Origin: Lysobacteraceae bacterium P
Lineage (GTDB): Bacteria > Pseudomonadota > Gammaproteobacteria > Xanthomonadales > Xanthomonadaceae
Direction: 5' to 3'
Assembly: GCA_005503055.1 (NCBI GenBank)
Contig: SCOX01000001.1
Span: forward strand, 844,278 to 908,277
DNA: 64,000 bases
The notes under the pieces are model-generated. The model saw nothing but the letters and a program-made list of their open reading frames with translations. It did not search any database and had not been told where the DNA came from. A program made the position numbers and the translations under genes. Below are positions 9,004-17,973 of the stretch, piece by piece; within the stretch, counting starts at the first letter, position 1, and every line of letters begins with the position of its first letter.

Positions 9004-9186
9004 ATGAACGTGCACCACCTCACGCTGGACCATGTCAGCGACGACGCCCTGATGACCCGTCTGTACGAGCTGGCACGCAATGGCCGCCAGTCCGTGGAGA
9101 CCGCGCAGATCGACGCCGAAGTCTATGCGCGCCTGATGCAGGCCTACGGCGACACCGCGCCCGACACCGCCAGCGTCGCCGCCTGA
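9004..9186 (+). CDS. small hypothetical protein, 60 aa
   Basis: 60 residues beginning MNVHHLTLDHVSDDALMTRL, acidic, with no signal peptide or membrane segment and no recognised domain. GGAGGAC sits 6 nt before ATG 9004, a near-ideal ribosome-binding site that decides the start over upstream codons. Third positions are G/C-rich as in neighbouring genes, which supports real coding. It is divergent from the histone-like gene (220 nt apart) and convergent with the rhomboid gene. The function is unknown. Confidence 0.65.
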   Translation: MNVHHLTLDHVSDDALMTRLYELARNGRQSVETAQIDAEVYARLMQAYGDTAPDTASVAA

Positions 9187-9190
9187 CGAC

Positions 9191-9207
9191 GCGGGGCCCC
9201 GCCCCGC
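9191..9207. terminator. hairpin between convergent genes
   Basis: GCGGGGC pairs with GCCCCGC around a CCC loop in the 22-nt gap between the 60-aa gene (+) and the rhomboid gene (-). There is no T tract, but position and symmetry fit a bidirectional stop. Confidence 0.5.
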
Positions 9208-9208
9208 C

Positions 9209-9817
9209 TCAGTTGCCGAACGACGGGCTCATCAGCCGGTCGATGAACACCGCACCCACGCGCGGCTCCATCAGCAGCATGAACAGCACGCCGTAGATCG
9301 CGCCCGACAGATGCGCGCTGTGGTTGATGTTGTCGCCGCCGCGCTTGTCCATCCAGAACGAGTACCCCACGTACAGCACCGCGTACAGGATGGCCGGCAT
9401 CGGCAGGAAGAACACGATGATCAGCGACCACGGCTGCAGCAGGATGTAGGCGAACAGCACCGCCGACACCGCGCCCGACGCGCCCAGGCTGCGGTAATGC
9501 GGATCGTGGCGGTGGCGCAGGTAGGTCGGCAGGATCGCGATGACTATCGCCGACAGATAGAACAGGATGAAGCCGGCGGGGCCGATCAGCTCGCTCATCA
9601 CCGCCTCGATCACGCGCCCGAAGAAATAGAGCGTGATCATGTTGAACAGCAGGTGCGACCAATCGGCGTGGATGAAGCCGTGGGTCAGCAGGCGGTCGTA
9701 CTGCTTCTTCCGCTCGATCGCCGGCGGCCACAGGATCAGGCGTTCCAGCAACGCGGGCCGCTCGAAGGCCAGCCAGGACACCAGCACGGTTACGGCAATC
9801 AGGATGAAGGTCAGCAT
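9209..9817 (-). CDS. rhomboid-family intramembrane serine protease
   Basis: 202 aa with about six membrane segments. The catalytic serine is S114 in RSLGASGAVSA and the partner histidine is H169 in NHSAHLSGAIYG, as in active rhomboids. An early HADWSHLLFNM block (about 50-60) is the conserved loop-1/TM2 histidine-asparagine region. It is predicted to cleave membrane-anchored substrates in the inner membrane, but the substrate is unknown. It lies 35 nt downstream of the POT transporter stop on the same strand and may be co-transcribed with it. Confidence 0.9.
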   Translation of the reverse strand: MLTFILIAVTVLVSWLAFERPALLERLILWPPAIERKKQYDRLLTHGFIHADWSHLLFNMITLYFFGRVIEAVMSELIGPAGFILFYLSAIVIAILPTYLRHRHDPHYRSLGASGAVSAVLFAYILLQPWSLIIVFFLPMPAILYAVLYVGYSFWMDKRGGDNINHSAHLSGAIYGVLFMLLMEPRVGAVFIDRLMSPSFGN

Positions 9818-9852
9818 CGGCTGGGGGCTCTTCCGGCTCTTGGGCTATCGGG

Positions 9853-11445
9853 TCAGGCTGCGCGGTAGTTGTCCTGCATCGGGTAGCGCCGCGCATAAAG
9901 CGCGAACGCCGCCGCTGCAAGGAAGGCGAATCCGGCGAAGAAGAACATGAGGAAGGCGTTCTCGCTCAGCCCGGTGGCGCCGATGTGCGAGGTGACGGCT
10001 TCATTGCGCACGCCTGCATTGGTGAGCAGCACCCACAGGCTGCCGAAGGTGCTGGCCAGATACCAGAAGGCCATGATGACGCCCTTCATCGCATGCGGCG
10101 CCTGGCTGTAGGCGAACTCCAGCGCCGTGGCCGACACCAGCACCTCGCCGAAGGTGAGCAGCGCGTACGGCAGGATCTGCCACGCCAGCGACACCGGATC
10201 GCCGCCGTCGATGTAGAGCTGGATCAGGCCCGCGACGACCCACGCCAGCCCGGAGAACGCGATACCCGCGCCCATGCGGCGCAGCGCGGTCGGCTCGAAA
10301 CCCATGCGCTTGAGCGCCGGATACAGCACCAGGTTGTTGAACGGGATCAGCAGCATTACCAGCGCGGGGTTCAGCGCCTGCATCTGCGCGGCGTCCTTCA
10401 CCAGCCAGCTCGGCCACCACCAGCTGTCGTGCGGCATCGCCATGGTGTTGCCCTGCAGCACCCACGTGGACGCCTTCTGGTCGAACAACGACCAGAACGG
10501 CGTGGTCAGCGCGAAGACGATGAGGATGCGCAGGACGGCGCGCACACCGTCGACGGCCGCGTCGGGATGCTCACCGCGGGCACGATCGAGCTGCATCGAC
10601 GTGCCCCACCCGCCGAAGGCGATGACGAAGCCCAGCGCCAGGCACGCGGCCTTGACGAAGCCCATCTGCGGAATGAGCAGCAGCGAGACGATCGCCAACA
10701 TGCCGCCGATGCCCGCCACGACCAGCCCCGCGCGACCCGGCCCCGGCGCCAGCAGCGCGGTGCGCGCCACGTGCAGGAACGAATGCGGGTCGGCCTGCGT
10801 CGGCGGCACGTTGATGTACTGCTTGCGCCCCAGCCAGAAGATGAAGGTCGCGATGAACATCAGGATGCCCGGGATGCCGAAGGCCACCGCCGGACCGTAA
10901 TGGCGCAGGAAGATCGGCGACAACAGCGAGGCGAAGAAGCTGCCGAAGTTGATGATCCAGTAGAACGCGTCGAAGACGACCTTGGCCTTGTCCTTGTTCG
11001 ACTGGTCGAACTGATCGCCGCAGAACGACACCACCAGCGGTTTGATGCCGCCCGACCCCAGCGCGATGAGGAACAGGCCGGTGTAGAAGCCGGTCGCATT
11101 GCTCTCGAACAGCGCCAGGCATGCATGGCCGGCGCAGTAGATCAGCGAGAACCACAGGATTGTGTGGTACTTGCCGAAGAAGCGGTCGGCCAGCCAGCCG
11201 CCCAGCAGCGGGAAGAAGTACACGCCGATGACGAAGGTGTGGAAGACGTCCTTGGCGGCCGTGTCGCGCTCTGCGCCCGCGGGCAGGTAGCCCAGCAGCA
11301 CCGAACTGATCAGGAACGGCACCAGGATGTTGCGCATGCCATAGAAGCTGAAGCGCTCGCAGGCTTCGTTGCCGATGATGAAGGGAACCTGGCGCGGAAA
11401 CTTCGAGGTGCTGTCGGCGGGCGCTGCGCTTGCGGGAATCGTCAT
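9853..11445 (-). CDS. POT/PTR-family proton-dependent oligopeptide transporter
   Basis: 530 aa, 12-14 predicted membrane segments. The POT signature ExxERFSFYG is visible near the N-terminus (NEACERFSFYGMRN), the proton-coupling site of di/tripeptide symporters. A conserved FYWIINFGSF stretch matches the second PTR signature (FYxxINxGS). ATG 11445 gives the MTIPASAAPADSTSKF start and avoids an Arg-rich extension from earlier codons. It is longer than E. coli DtpA through extra helices, typical of the group found in xanthomonads. A terminator lies 80 nt upstream. Confidence 0.9.
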   Translation of the reverse strand: MTIPASAAPADSTSKFPRQVPFIIGNEACERFSFYGMRNILVPFLISSVLLGYLPAGAERDTAAKDVFHTFVIGVYFFPLLGGWLADRFFGKYHTILWFSLIYCAGHACLALFESNATGFYTGLFLIALGSGGIKPLVVSFCGDQFDQSNKDKAKVVFDAFYWIINFGSFFASLLSPIFLRHYGPAVAFGIPGILMFIATFIFWLGRKQYINVPPTQADPHSFLHVARTALLAPGPGRAGLVVAGIGGMLAIVSLLLIPQMGFVKAACLALGFVIAFGGWGTSMQLDRARGEHPDAAVDGVRAVLRILIVFALTTPFWSLFDQKASTWVLQGNTMAMPHDSWWWPSWLVKDAAQMQALNPALVMLLIPFNNLVLYPALKRMGFEPTALRRMGAGIAFSGLAWVVAGLIQLYIDGGDPVSLAWQILPYALLTFGEVLVSATALEFAYSQAPHAMKGVIMAFWYLASTFGSLWVLLTNAGVRNEAVTSHIGATGLSENAFLMFFFAGFAFLAAAAFALYARRYPMQDNYRAA

Positions 11446-11524
11446 CCGGTTCTGCCTGTGCTCGTGATCGCCGCGATTCCGTTCGCCCGGCGGGGTCGCC
11501 CGGCCGGATCTCGCGGCGGCGGAC

Positions 11525-11551
11525 AAAAAACAGGCGGAGGCACGCTCCGCC
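11525..11551 (-). terminator. Rho-independent terminator on the minus strand
   Basis: Reading the minus strand, GGCGGAG-cgtgc-CTCCGCC is followed by TG and six T residues (plus-strand A run 11525-11530). It lies 185 nt beyond the lipoprotein stop (11736) and 80 nt before the POT start (11445). It either ends the GST/lipoprotein transcript or attenuates entry into the POT gene. Confidence 0.75.
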
Positions 11552-11735
11552 GTGCCCGGAGAGTATCAAGGCGGGCGGCGACGGCGAAGACTTGATTCAT
11601 CGGCGCGGTTCGGCCGTGCGCCGGAACCGCCGCGAGGGGACCTCGAACGCGGGGTCGTCTTTGCGAAATCAGGCGCCAGCCCTCCCGCGGCGCGGGACGG
11701 GCTGGGTCATGGGGACACCGAGGTGGCGTGCGCGC

Positions 11736-12590
11736 TTACTTCGCGATGTCCGCCGCGTCGTCCAGCGAACCGGCGTCCTGGCTTTCCTCGGCCAGGTCCG
11801 CCGCGTCGTCCAGCGAACCGTCGCCCGCGTCTTCCACCGCGTCGGCCGATTCCGCGTCGGCAGCTCCTTGCACCTCCAGCGTGTACTGGAAGTTCTGCAT
11901 CGCCTGGCGCGCGCCCTCGCGGTAACCGGCGGCGATGGCCAGCGTGTGCTCGCCCGGCGGCAGCGGCTTGAGCATCAGCCAATAGCCGTCGGAGGCGGCG
12001 ACAGGCGCATCGGTGGATGCCGCGAAACAGGTGCGGCCGGCCACGCGCATGCGTTGAAGCTCGCCGATCGGGCGGCCGTCCAGCAGCACCAGGCCGCTGA
12101 CGACGTGATCGGCCAGGCGCGCCGCCTGGCCCTGCTTGTCCTGGCACGTCGCGGGCGGCGCGTCCGTCGCGCCCACTTCACCGGTGGCGACGATCCAGTT
12201 CATCACCGGCACGAACAGATGCGTGTCCGCCGGGATCGTGCAATGGCGCACGGCGCCGAAGCTGCCGTCGGTGCCGGCCAGGAACCACACCGGACCCTCC
12301 TGGTGCATCGCGCAGCGGCTGCCGTCGACGTCCTGGAACGGCGCCTTCCCCTCGAAGCGTCCCGCCCATGTCCACCAGCGCTGCGACCACTGCCCCTGGT
12401 CCAGATCCGCCACGCCGGCATCGGCGGGGATCCAGCGATCGGACAGGTTCACCACCGGCGCCGGCGGCGGGGCGTCCGGTTGCTTGGCCCAGCCCATCTC
12501 CTCGCGGATGTCCTGCACTTCCTTGCAGCCGGCGACCGACAACACGGCCGCCAGACACGCCGCAGCCAGCGCGGCGGAACGAAGCTTCAT
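11736..12590 (-). CDS. hypothetical lipoprotein with duplicated acidic C-terminus
   Basis: 284 aa, not recognised. MKLRSAALAAACLAAVLSVAGC is a lipoprotein signal with lipobox VAGC. The body has four cysteines in conserved-looking positions and Trp-rich segments (WSQRWWTWAG, GPVWFLAGT). The last about 35 residues are Asp/Ala/Glu-rich and contain GSLDDAAD twice, encoded by a 25-bp direct repeat with a 48-bp period. ATG 12590 overlaps the upstream GST stop as ATGA, so the two are probably translationally coupled; ATG 12596 is an alternative. An outer or inner membrane location is expected, with role unknown. Confidence 0.7.
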   Translation of the reverse strand: MKLRSAALAAACLAAVLSVAGCKEVQDIREEMGWAKQPDAPPPAPVVNLSDRWIPADAGVADLDQGQWSQRWWTWAGRFEGKAPFQDVDGSRCAMHQEGPVWFLAGTDGSFGAVRHCTIPADTHLFVPVMNWIVATGEVGATDAPPATCQDKQGQAARLADHVVSGLVLLDGRPIGELQRMRVAGRTCFAASTDAPVAASDGYWLMLKPLPPGEHTLAIAAGYREGARQAMQNFQYTLEVQGAADAESADAVEDAGDGSLDDAADLAEESQDAGSLDDAADIAK

Positions 12591-13216
12591 GCCCATTCGG
12601 TCAACCCCTCGCGTTCGTAGAGCGTGCGGAACGACGGTCGCGCCTTCATGCGCTGCGCGAGCGCGGCCAGATGCGGCCAGCTGTCGCCCGATCGGGGCAT
12701 GCTGCGGGTCCAGCGCAACAGCATCGTCAGATAGAAGTCCGCCGCGCTCAGGCGTTCGCCGAGCAGGTACGGACCGTTCGCCGCCAGGTGCGCGTCCAGC
12801 CGCTCCCAGGTCGCTTCGATGCGGCGACGCGCGCCGTCCTGCACGAGCTCGGTGCGTTCGGCGTCGATGTCGTGCGGATGCCACCACAGCCGCAGCGGCG
12901 ACTGCAGGGTGTTGGCCAGGTTGAGCACCCACTGCAGGTAGGCGCCGCGCTGCGGGTCGTCGAGCGCCGGCGCCAGCCCGGCTTGCGGATGGCGGTCGGC
13001 GACGTGCAGCACCAGCGCGGCCGCTTCGTACAGCGGCTTGCCGTCGACCACCAGCGTGGGCACCACGCCGTTGGGATTGAGCGCGAGGTATTCGGAACTC
13101 TTCTGCTGGCCCGCCTTGGTATCGACCAGACGCAGCTCGTGCGGCGCCTCCAGCTCGATCAGCAGCCAATGGACCACCAGACTCGCCGCCCCCGGCGAGT
13201 AGTACAGGCTGTACAT
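12587..13216 (-). CDS. glutathione S-transferase family protein
   Basis: 209 aa. The N-terminal thioredoxin-like domain (about 1-80) contains YYSPGAASLVVHWLLIE and NPNGVVPTLVVDG (cis-proline) with EAAALVLHVAD, the glutathione-binding ESxAI-like block. The C-terminal helical domain (about 90-205) has YLLGERLSAADFYLTMLL, the usual N-capping/hydrophobic staple motif (SxAD). It is predicted cytosolic and the substrate is unknown. It is the first gene of a pair with the lipoprotein (ATGA overlap) and is divergent from ligD with a 162-nt shared upstream region. Confidence 0.88.
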   Translation of the reverse strand: MYSLYYSPGAASLVVHWLLIELEAPHELRLVDTKAGQQKSSEYLALNPNGVVPTLVVDGKPLYEAAALVLHVADRHPQAGLAPALDDPQRGAYLQWVLNLANTLQSPLRLWWHPHDIDAERTELVQDGARRRIEATWERLDAHLAANGPYLLGERLSAADFYLTMLLRWTRSMPRSGDSWPHLAALAQRMKARPSFRTLYEREGLTEWA

Positions 13217-13378
13217 GCGACATTCCCCCGGAACGAGGCGGCATGATCGCACGCGTACGCGCGCCGCCAAGTGCCGCCGCGCGCAGAGTGTTACCGCCGT
13301 CGCCAATGCCGCGCGATTTCGCGCCGCGTCCACCCGCGCGGGCGGAAGGTGGACACCCTGCCCCGTGCACGCCCCGCG

Positions 13379-15928
13379 ATGACCCTGACGGAATACCGCC
13401 GCAAGCGGCAGTTCACCAAGACCCGCGAACCCGAACCCGGCAAGCGCCTGCCGCAGGGCAAGCGGGCGATCTTCGTCGTGCAGCTGCACCACGCCAGCCG
13501 CCGCCACTACGACTTCCGCCTGCAGATCGGCGATGCGCTCAAGAGCTGGGCGGTCCCCAAGGGCCCCAGCTACGACCCGAACGTGAAGCGCATGGCGGTC
13601 GAAGTCGAGGACCATCCCGTGGATTACGCCGCCTTCGAAGGCGAGATCCCGAAAGGCCACTACGGCGGTGGTCACGTCGCCCAGTTCGATCATGGCGTGT
13701 GGGCGACCGAATACGACGCGGAGGCGCAACTGGCCAAGGGCCACCTGCGTTTCGAACTGTTCGGCGACAAGCTCAAGGGCGGTTGGCACCTGGTGCGATC
13801 GGGCAAGCCGGCGCGCCAACCGCAGTGGCTGCTGTTCAAGGACAAGGACGAATACGCCGGCACGCTGGAGGCCGACGACCTGCTCGCCGACGTCACTCCG
13901 CCACCGGAGGAGGACGCCAAGCGCGCCGGACGCGGCAAGGCCGTGCGCAAGCGCCGCAGCGAGGTCCCCGTGCAGGCCGCCTCGAAGCGCCACGACTGGG
14001 CGAAGCTGGCGATGAAACTTCCCGGCGCGCGCAAGGCCGCCGCGCCGACGGAGTTCTTCGCACCGCAACTGGCCAAGCTCGGCGACTCGCCGCCGGAAGG
14101 CGAGCAGTGGCTGCACGAGATCAAATGGGACGGCTACCGCATCGTCACCACCATCGCGAAAGGCAAGGCGCACCTCTGGTCGCGCAACGCGCTCGACTGG
14201 ACCGGCAAGGTGCCGGAGATCACCGGGGCGCTGGAAGCGCTGGGTCTGAAGTCGGCCGCGCTGGACGGCGAACTCATCGCCGGCAGCGGCACGCGCGACG
14301 ACTTCAACCTGCTGCAGGCGACGCTGTCGGGCGAACGCCAGGGCACGCTCTCGTACGCCCTGTTCGACCTGCTGCACATCGACGGCGTCGATATCGCCGA
14401 TGCGCCCCTGCTCGAACGCAAGGCGCTGCTGGAAAAATTGCTGGGCGGCGGCACGCGCCATCTGTCGTACAGCTCGCACGCGCTGGGCGACGGCGCGCAG
14501 GCGTTCGAACTGGCCGGCGAACAGCACTTCGAAGGCATCATTTCCAAACGCGCCGACCGCCCCTACCACCCCGGTCGCGGCGACGACTGGCGCAAGACCA
14601 AGTCGCTGCACAGCGACGAATACGCCGTGGTCGGGTGGACCGCGCCGAAGGGCAACCGCAGCGGTTTCGGTTCGCTGCTGCTCGCCCGACCCGACAAACG
14701 CCACGGCTGGGCCTACGTCGGACGCGTCGGCAGCGGCTTCTCCGACACGCTCATCAAGGACATCAGCAAACGCCTGGGCCGCGCCGGCGCAAAGGAACCG
14801 ACCGTTTTCGTGCCCGAGAACGACACCGACCTGCGCAGCGCCAAGTGGTTCGAACCGCGCTTCGTGGTGGAGGTGAACTTCCGCGGCGTCGGCGGCCAGG
14901 GCCTGCTGCGCCAGCCCTCGCTGAAGGCGATACGCGACGACAAGACCATCGAGGATCTGGGCGACAGCGATCGCGGTCCGGCGAAAGCCGCAGGTTCTGC
15001 GCGCGAGAAGAAGGCCACGAAGAAATCGGCGAAGAAAACCCCGGCCACGTCCAAGACACGCACACCGCCCAAGCTCAGCAGCCCGGCCAAGGTGCTCTAT
15101 CCCGACGACGGCTACACCAAGCTCGACGTCGCCAACTACTACACGGCGGTGATGGATCACCTGTTGCCCGAGATCGCCGGCCGCCCGCTGTCGATCATCC
15201 GCTGCCCGGCGGGCACCGGAAAACCCTGCTTTTTCCAGAAGCACTACACGCCGGGGTTGGAACTGGTCGACTTCGAACGCCTCAAGGAAGAAGCCGGGAA
15301 CAACGCCAACTACCTCGTCGCCAACGACGCCGCCGCGGTGATGGAGCTGGTTCAGTTCAACTCGCTCGAATTCCACCCCTGGGGCTCGCACGCGGACGAC
15401 CCCGACCGCGCCGACCGCGTCGTGTTCGACCTCGACCCGGGCCCGGACGTGCCTTTCGCCGAGGTCAAGCGCGCCGCGGTCGACGTGCGCAAACGGCTTG
15501 CCGAACTCGAACTGGAGTCCTTCCTGCGCACCACCGGCGGCAAGGGCCTGCACGTCGTCGTTCCGCTCAATCCCGGCAATGACTGGTCGCGGGTCAAACG
15601 CTTCGCGCAGAGCTTCGCCGAAGTGATGGCGCAATCGGAACCGGACCGGTTCCTTTCCGTATCGAGCAAGCGTCTTCGCAACAAACGCATTTTCGTCGAC
15701 TACCTGCGCAACGGCCGCGGCGCCACGGCGGTGGCGTCCTACTCCCTGCGCGCACGACCGCGCGCACCGGTGGCGATACCGCTGGCGTGGAGCGAATTGT
15801 CGAAGCTCAAGCGCGGAGACGCGTTCACGATCGCGGACGTACCCGCGCGACTGAAGCGACGCAGGAAGGATCCCTGGGCGGGGATCGAGAAGTTGAAGCA
15901 GGATCTGGGGCGTCTGGTGACGGAGTGA
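13379..15928 (+). CDS. ligD: ATP-dependent DNA ligase LigD (PE-LIG-POL)
   Basis: 849 aa multifunctional enzyme of bacterial non-homologous end joining. Domain order is 3'-phosphoesterase (about 25-150; HHASRRHYDFRLQ, IPKGHYGGG), ATP-dependent ligase (about 220-530; catalytic lysine K249 in EIKWDGYR, then DGELI) and primase/polymerase (about 565-845; FDLDPG metal site, TTGGKGLHV). A Lys-rich linker (AREKKATKKSAKKT, about 541-555) joins ligase and polymerase. This order matches Pseudomonas LigD. ATG 13379 starts the conserved TLTEYRRKRQF block. Ku lies about 8 kb away with a second, stand-alone polymerase domain. Confidence 0.95.
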   Translation: MTLTEYRRKRQFTKTREPEPGKRLPQGKRAIFVVQLHHASRRHYDFRLQIGDALKSWAVPKGPSYDPNVKRMAVEVEDHPVDYAAFEGEIPKGHYGGGHVAQFDHGVWATEYDAEAQLAKGHLRFELFGDKLKGGWHLVRSGKPARQPQWLLFKDKDEYAGTLEADDLLADVTPPPEEDAKRAGRGKAVRKRRSEVPVQAASKRHDWAKLAMKLPGARKAAAPTEFFAPQLAKLGDSPPEGEQWLHEIKWDGYRIVTTIAKGKAHLWSRNALDWTGKVPEITGALEALGLKSAALDGELIAGSGTRDDFNLLQATLSGERQGTLSYALFDLLHIDGVDIADAPLLERKALLEKLLGGGTRHLSYSSHALGDGAQAFELAGEQHFEGIISKRADRPYHPGRGDDWRKTKSLHSDEYAVVGWTAPKGNRSGFGSLLLARPDKRHGWAYVGRVGSGFSDTLIKDISKRLGRAGAKEPTVFVPENDTDLRSAKWFEPRFVVEVNFRGVGGQGLLRQPSLKAIRDDKTIEDLGDSDRGPAKAAGSAREKKATKKSAKKTPATSKTRTPPKLSSPAKVLYPDDGYTKLDVANYYTAVMDHLLPEIAGRPLSIIRCPAGTGKPCFFQKHYTPGLELVDFERLKEEAGNNANYLVANDAAAVMELVQFNSLEFHPWGSHADDPDRADRVVFDLDPGPDVPFAEVKRAAVDVRKRLAELELESFLRTTGGKGLHVVVPLNPGNDWSRVKRFAQSFAEVMAQSEPDRFLSVSSKRLRNKRIFVDYLRNGRGATAVASYSLRARPRAPVAIPLAWSELSKLKRGDAFTIADVPARLKRRRKDPWAGIEKLKQDLGRLVTE

Positions 15929-15955
15929 GTGGTGGACCCGAGCGGCGCAGCCGAT

Positions 15956-15972
15956 CGGAAGCTTTGCTTCCG
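15956..15972. terminator. hairpin after ligD
   Basis: CGGAAGC-ttt-GCTTCCG, a perfect 7-bp stem 28 nt after the ligD stop. There is no T tract. It probably marks the transcript end. Confidence 0.45.
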
Positions 15973-16013
15973 CCTTGGCACAGAGCAAAGAGTCAAGAGC
16001 CAAGATCAAGATC

Positions 16014-16093
16014 GGTTCCAGCTTTCGCTGGAATGACGTGATGGGGCGGAGGGCGTGACAGCCTGGATCGCGGCCTTCGCCGGGATGGCGGTG
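16014..16093. repeat. two degenerate copies of the VIPAKAGIQ-type repeat (B and C)
   Basis: Copy B (16014-16038) is GGTTCCAGCTTTCGCTGGAA followed by TGACG. Copy C (16063-16093) centres on GATCGCGGCCTTCGCCGGGA. Both keep the palindromic core around CTTTCG or CCTTCG and the flanking GGAT/ATGAC-like ends of copy A (1031-1056). They fill most of the 224-nt gap between ligD and the MFS gene, so this gap is a repeat-accumulation site rather than a regulatory region. Confidence 0.6.
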
Positions 16094-16152
16094 ATTTTCC
16101 GGACGCTGTGACTGTTGGAATCCCATCGCCCCAAATCACGCCTAGCCCCAAA

Positions 16153-17808
16153 TCACACCATCGCGTTAGCGCCCGCCTCCGGCGAAGCCAGAACCGCCCC
16201 CGGCGCACCGCCGACGAAATGCCGAACCGCCGGCCTCGTCCCCGGCTCCAACAACGCCACGATCGCATCCTGCAACCGATGCTCATCCTGCGTCACACGC
16301 TCGTGCTGGCGCAGATGCTCCAACCACGAACAATCGACGAAGTGCTCCATGTACACCCCAGGCGCCGCCGTATCCTCGGCCACCCCCCAACTCACCGCAC
16401 CATTGCGACGACGCCCCCGCCCGAGCGTGCGCATCAGCGCCAGGAACTCATCGCGACGTTCCAACCGCACGCGGTACTCGATCGCCACCAGCACCGGACC
16501 GCGGTCGCCCGACACATCGTGGCCGACGATGGGTTGCGGCCAGTGACCGGACGGCGTGACGTCCACCTGCGCCGCCGCGCCCAACCGATAGCGCAGGCCG
16601 AACCATGCCGCGAACATCGTTCCCGCCGCAGCGACCAGCAACGCACGCGGCGTGCCGATCGCCTGCGCGAGCGTGCCCCAGCCCAGGCTGCCCAGCGCGA
16701 GCCCGGCCGAGAACACCACGATGTACAGCGACAGTGCACGTGCACGCACCCACGCCGGCACCGAGGTCTGCGCCGCAATCTGCAATGACGACAGCACCGT
16801 GATCCACGCCAGGCCGTTGACCAGCGAAATCGGATACAGCACACGGACATCCCGTACCAGCGCCAACGCCGCGATGCAGCCGGCGTACGCCAGCGTGGCC
16901 ACAAACACCAGGCGATCGCTGTCGACCCGATGCCGAAGGCGCGGCAGCCACAGCGCACCGGCGATCGCGCCGACACCCACGCACCCCAGCAGCAGACCGT
17001 ACGCACCCGCGCTCGCGTGCAATTCCTGCCGCACCACGATGGGCAACAGCGCCGACAGCGCGCTGGCGAAGAGGAAGAAGCTCGCCGCCTTCACCAGCAC
17101 CGCCTGCAACACGGTCGCCTGTCGCGCATAGCGCCATCCCGCGCGCAGCGCCACGCCGAAGGTTTCAGGCGGCAACGCGGTCGCGACGGGCGCTCGCTTC
17201 CAGCGCCACAGCACCAGCATGACGCCGAGGAAGGACGCGGCATTGATGGCGAACGCCCAGGCCACGCCGGCACGCGCGACGATCAATCCGCCGATGGCGG
17301 GGCCGATCGCACGCGCGATGTTCATGCTCAGCGAACCCAGCGCGACGGCGGAGCCGAGCATCGCGTGCGGCACCAGCTCCGGCGTGGTCGCCTGTTGCGC
17401 GGGCATCGCCATCGCCGCCCCGATGCCCAGCGCGAACGTCAGCGCGACGAGCGTCCACGGCGTCATTTGTCCCGATTGCGCGAGCAGGGCCAACGCCGTG
17501 GCGACCAGGAACATCCATAACTGCGCGACGATCAGGTAGCGGCGCCGATCCACGATGTCCGACAACGTGCCGGCGAAGATCGCCAGCAGCACCACCGGCA
17601 GCGTCGTCGCCGATTGCACCGCCGCCACCATGAACGGCGAGCCGGTGGTCTCGGCCATCACCCACGCCGCGGCGACGTCGTGGATCGACGTGCCCACGTT
17701 GCCGGCGAGGATGGCCAACCAGAGCGCGCGGAAGGTGGACACGCGCAGCGGGGACCACGGGCCGGTGGCGTCCTTCGCGTTCGCGTCGGGTCCTGAGGTT
17801 ACTGTCAC
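16153..17808 (-). CDS. MFS transporter, EntS-like (MFS_3 family)
   Basis: 551 aa. Twelve membrane segments occupy about residues 25-415. Matching features are FRALWLAILAGNVGTSIHDVAAAWVM at the start, GTLSDIVDRRRYL (the MFS loop 2-3 motif) and PELVPHAMLGSAVALGSLSMNIARAIGP. The C-terminal about 110 residues are soluble and resemble the antibiotic-monooxygenase-like tail seen in many MFS_3 proteins (VAIEYRVRLERRDEFLALMR). It is probably an exporter of siderophore or small toxic molecules; the substrate is not inferable. It starts with GTG 17808 and has no strong ribosome-binding site. Confidence 0.85.
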   Translation of the reverse strand: MTVTSGPDANAKDATGPWSPLRVSTFRALWLAILAGNVGTSIHDVAAAWVMAETTGSPFMVAAVQSATTLPVVLLAIFAGTLSDIVDRRRYLIVAQLWMFLVATALALLAQSGQMTPWTLVALTFALGIGAAMAMPAQQATTPELVPHAMLGSAVALGSLSMNIARAIGPAIGGLIVARAGVAWAFAINAASFLGVMLVLWRWKRAPVATALPPETFGVALRAGWRYARQATVLQAVLVKAASFFLFASALSALLPIVVRQELHASAGAYGLLLGCVGVGAIAGALWLPRLRHRVDSDRLVFVATLAYAGCIAALALVRDVRVLYPISLVNGLAWITVLSSLQIAAQTSVPAWVRARALSLYIVVFSAGLALGSLGWGTLAQAIGTPRALLVAAAGTMFAAWFGLRYRLGAAAQVDVTPSGHWPQPIVGHDVSGDRGPVLVAIEYRVRLERRDEFLALMRTLGRGRRRNGAVSWGVAEDTAAPGVYMEHFVDCSWLEHLRQHERVTQDEHRLQDAIVALLEPGTRPAVRHFVGGAPGAVLASPEAGANAMV

Positions 17809-17843
17809 GTTCGCACCGCCTCATCGTCGCGCAGCAAACAGGC

Positions 17844-17870
17844 CGTCGTCCCCGCACAGGCGGGGATCCA
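17844..17870. repeat. VIPAKAGIQ-type dispersed repeat, copy D
   Basis: CGTCGTCCCCGCACAGGCGG followed by GGATCCA has CCCCGC and GCGGGG arms and the typical GTC...GATCCA ends. It sits in the 165-nt gap between the MFS and LysR genes, in opposite orientation to copy A. Confidence 0.65.
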
Positions 17871-17973
17871 ACCACGTGCGCATCGGCGCACTGCGGAATG
17901 GCGGCTGTTCGACTGTGTCGAAGATCAGCACCATGCCCACGCAGCTCATCGCGCGCCACACCCGATCGGGGGA

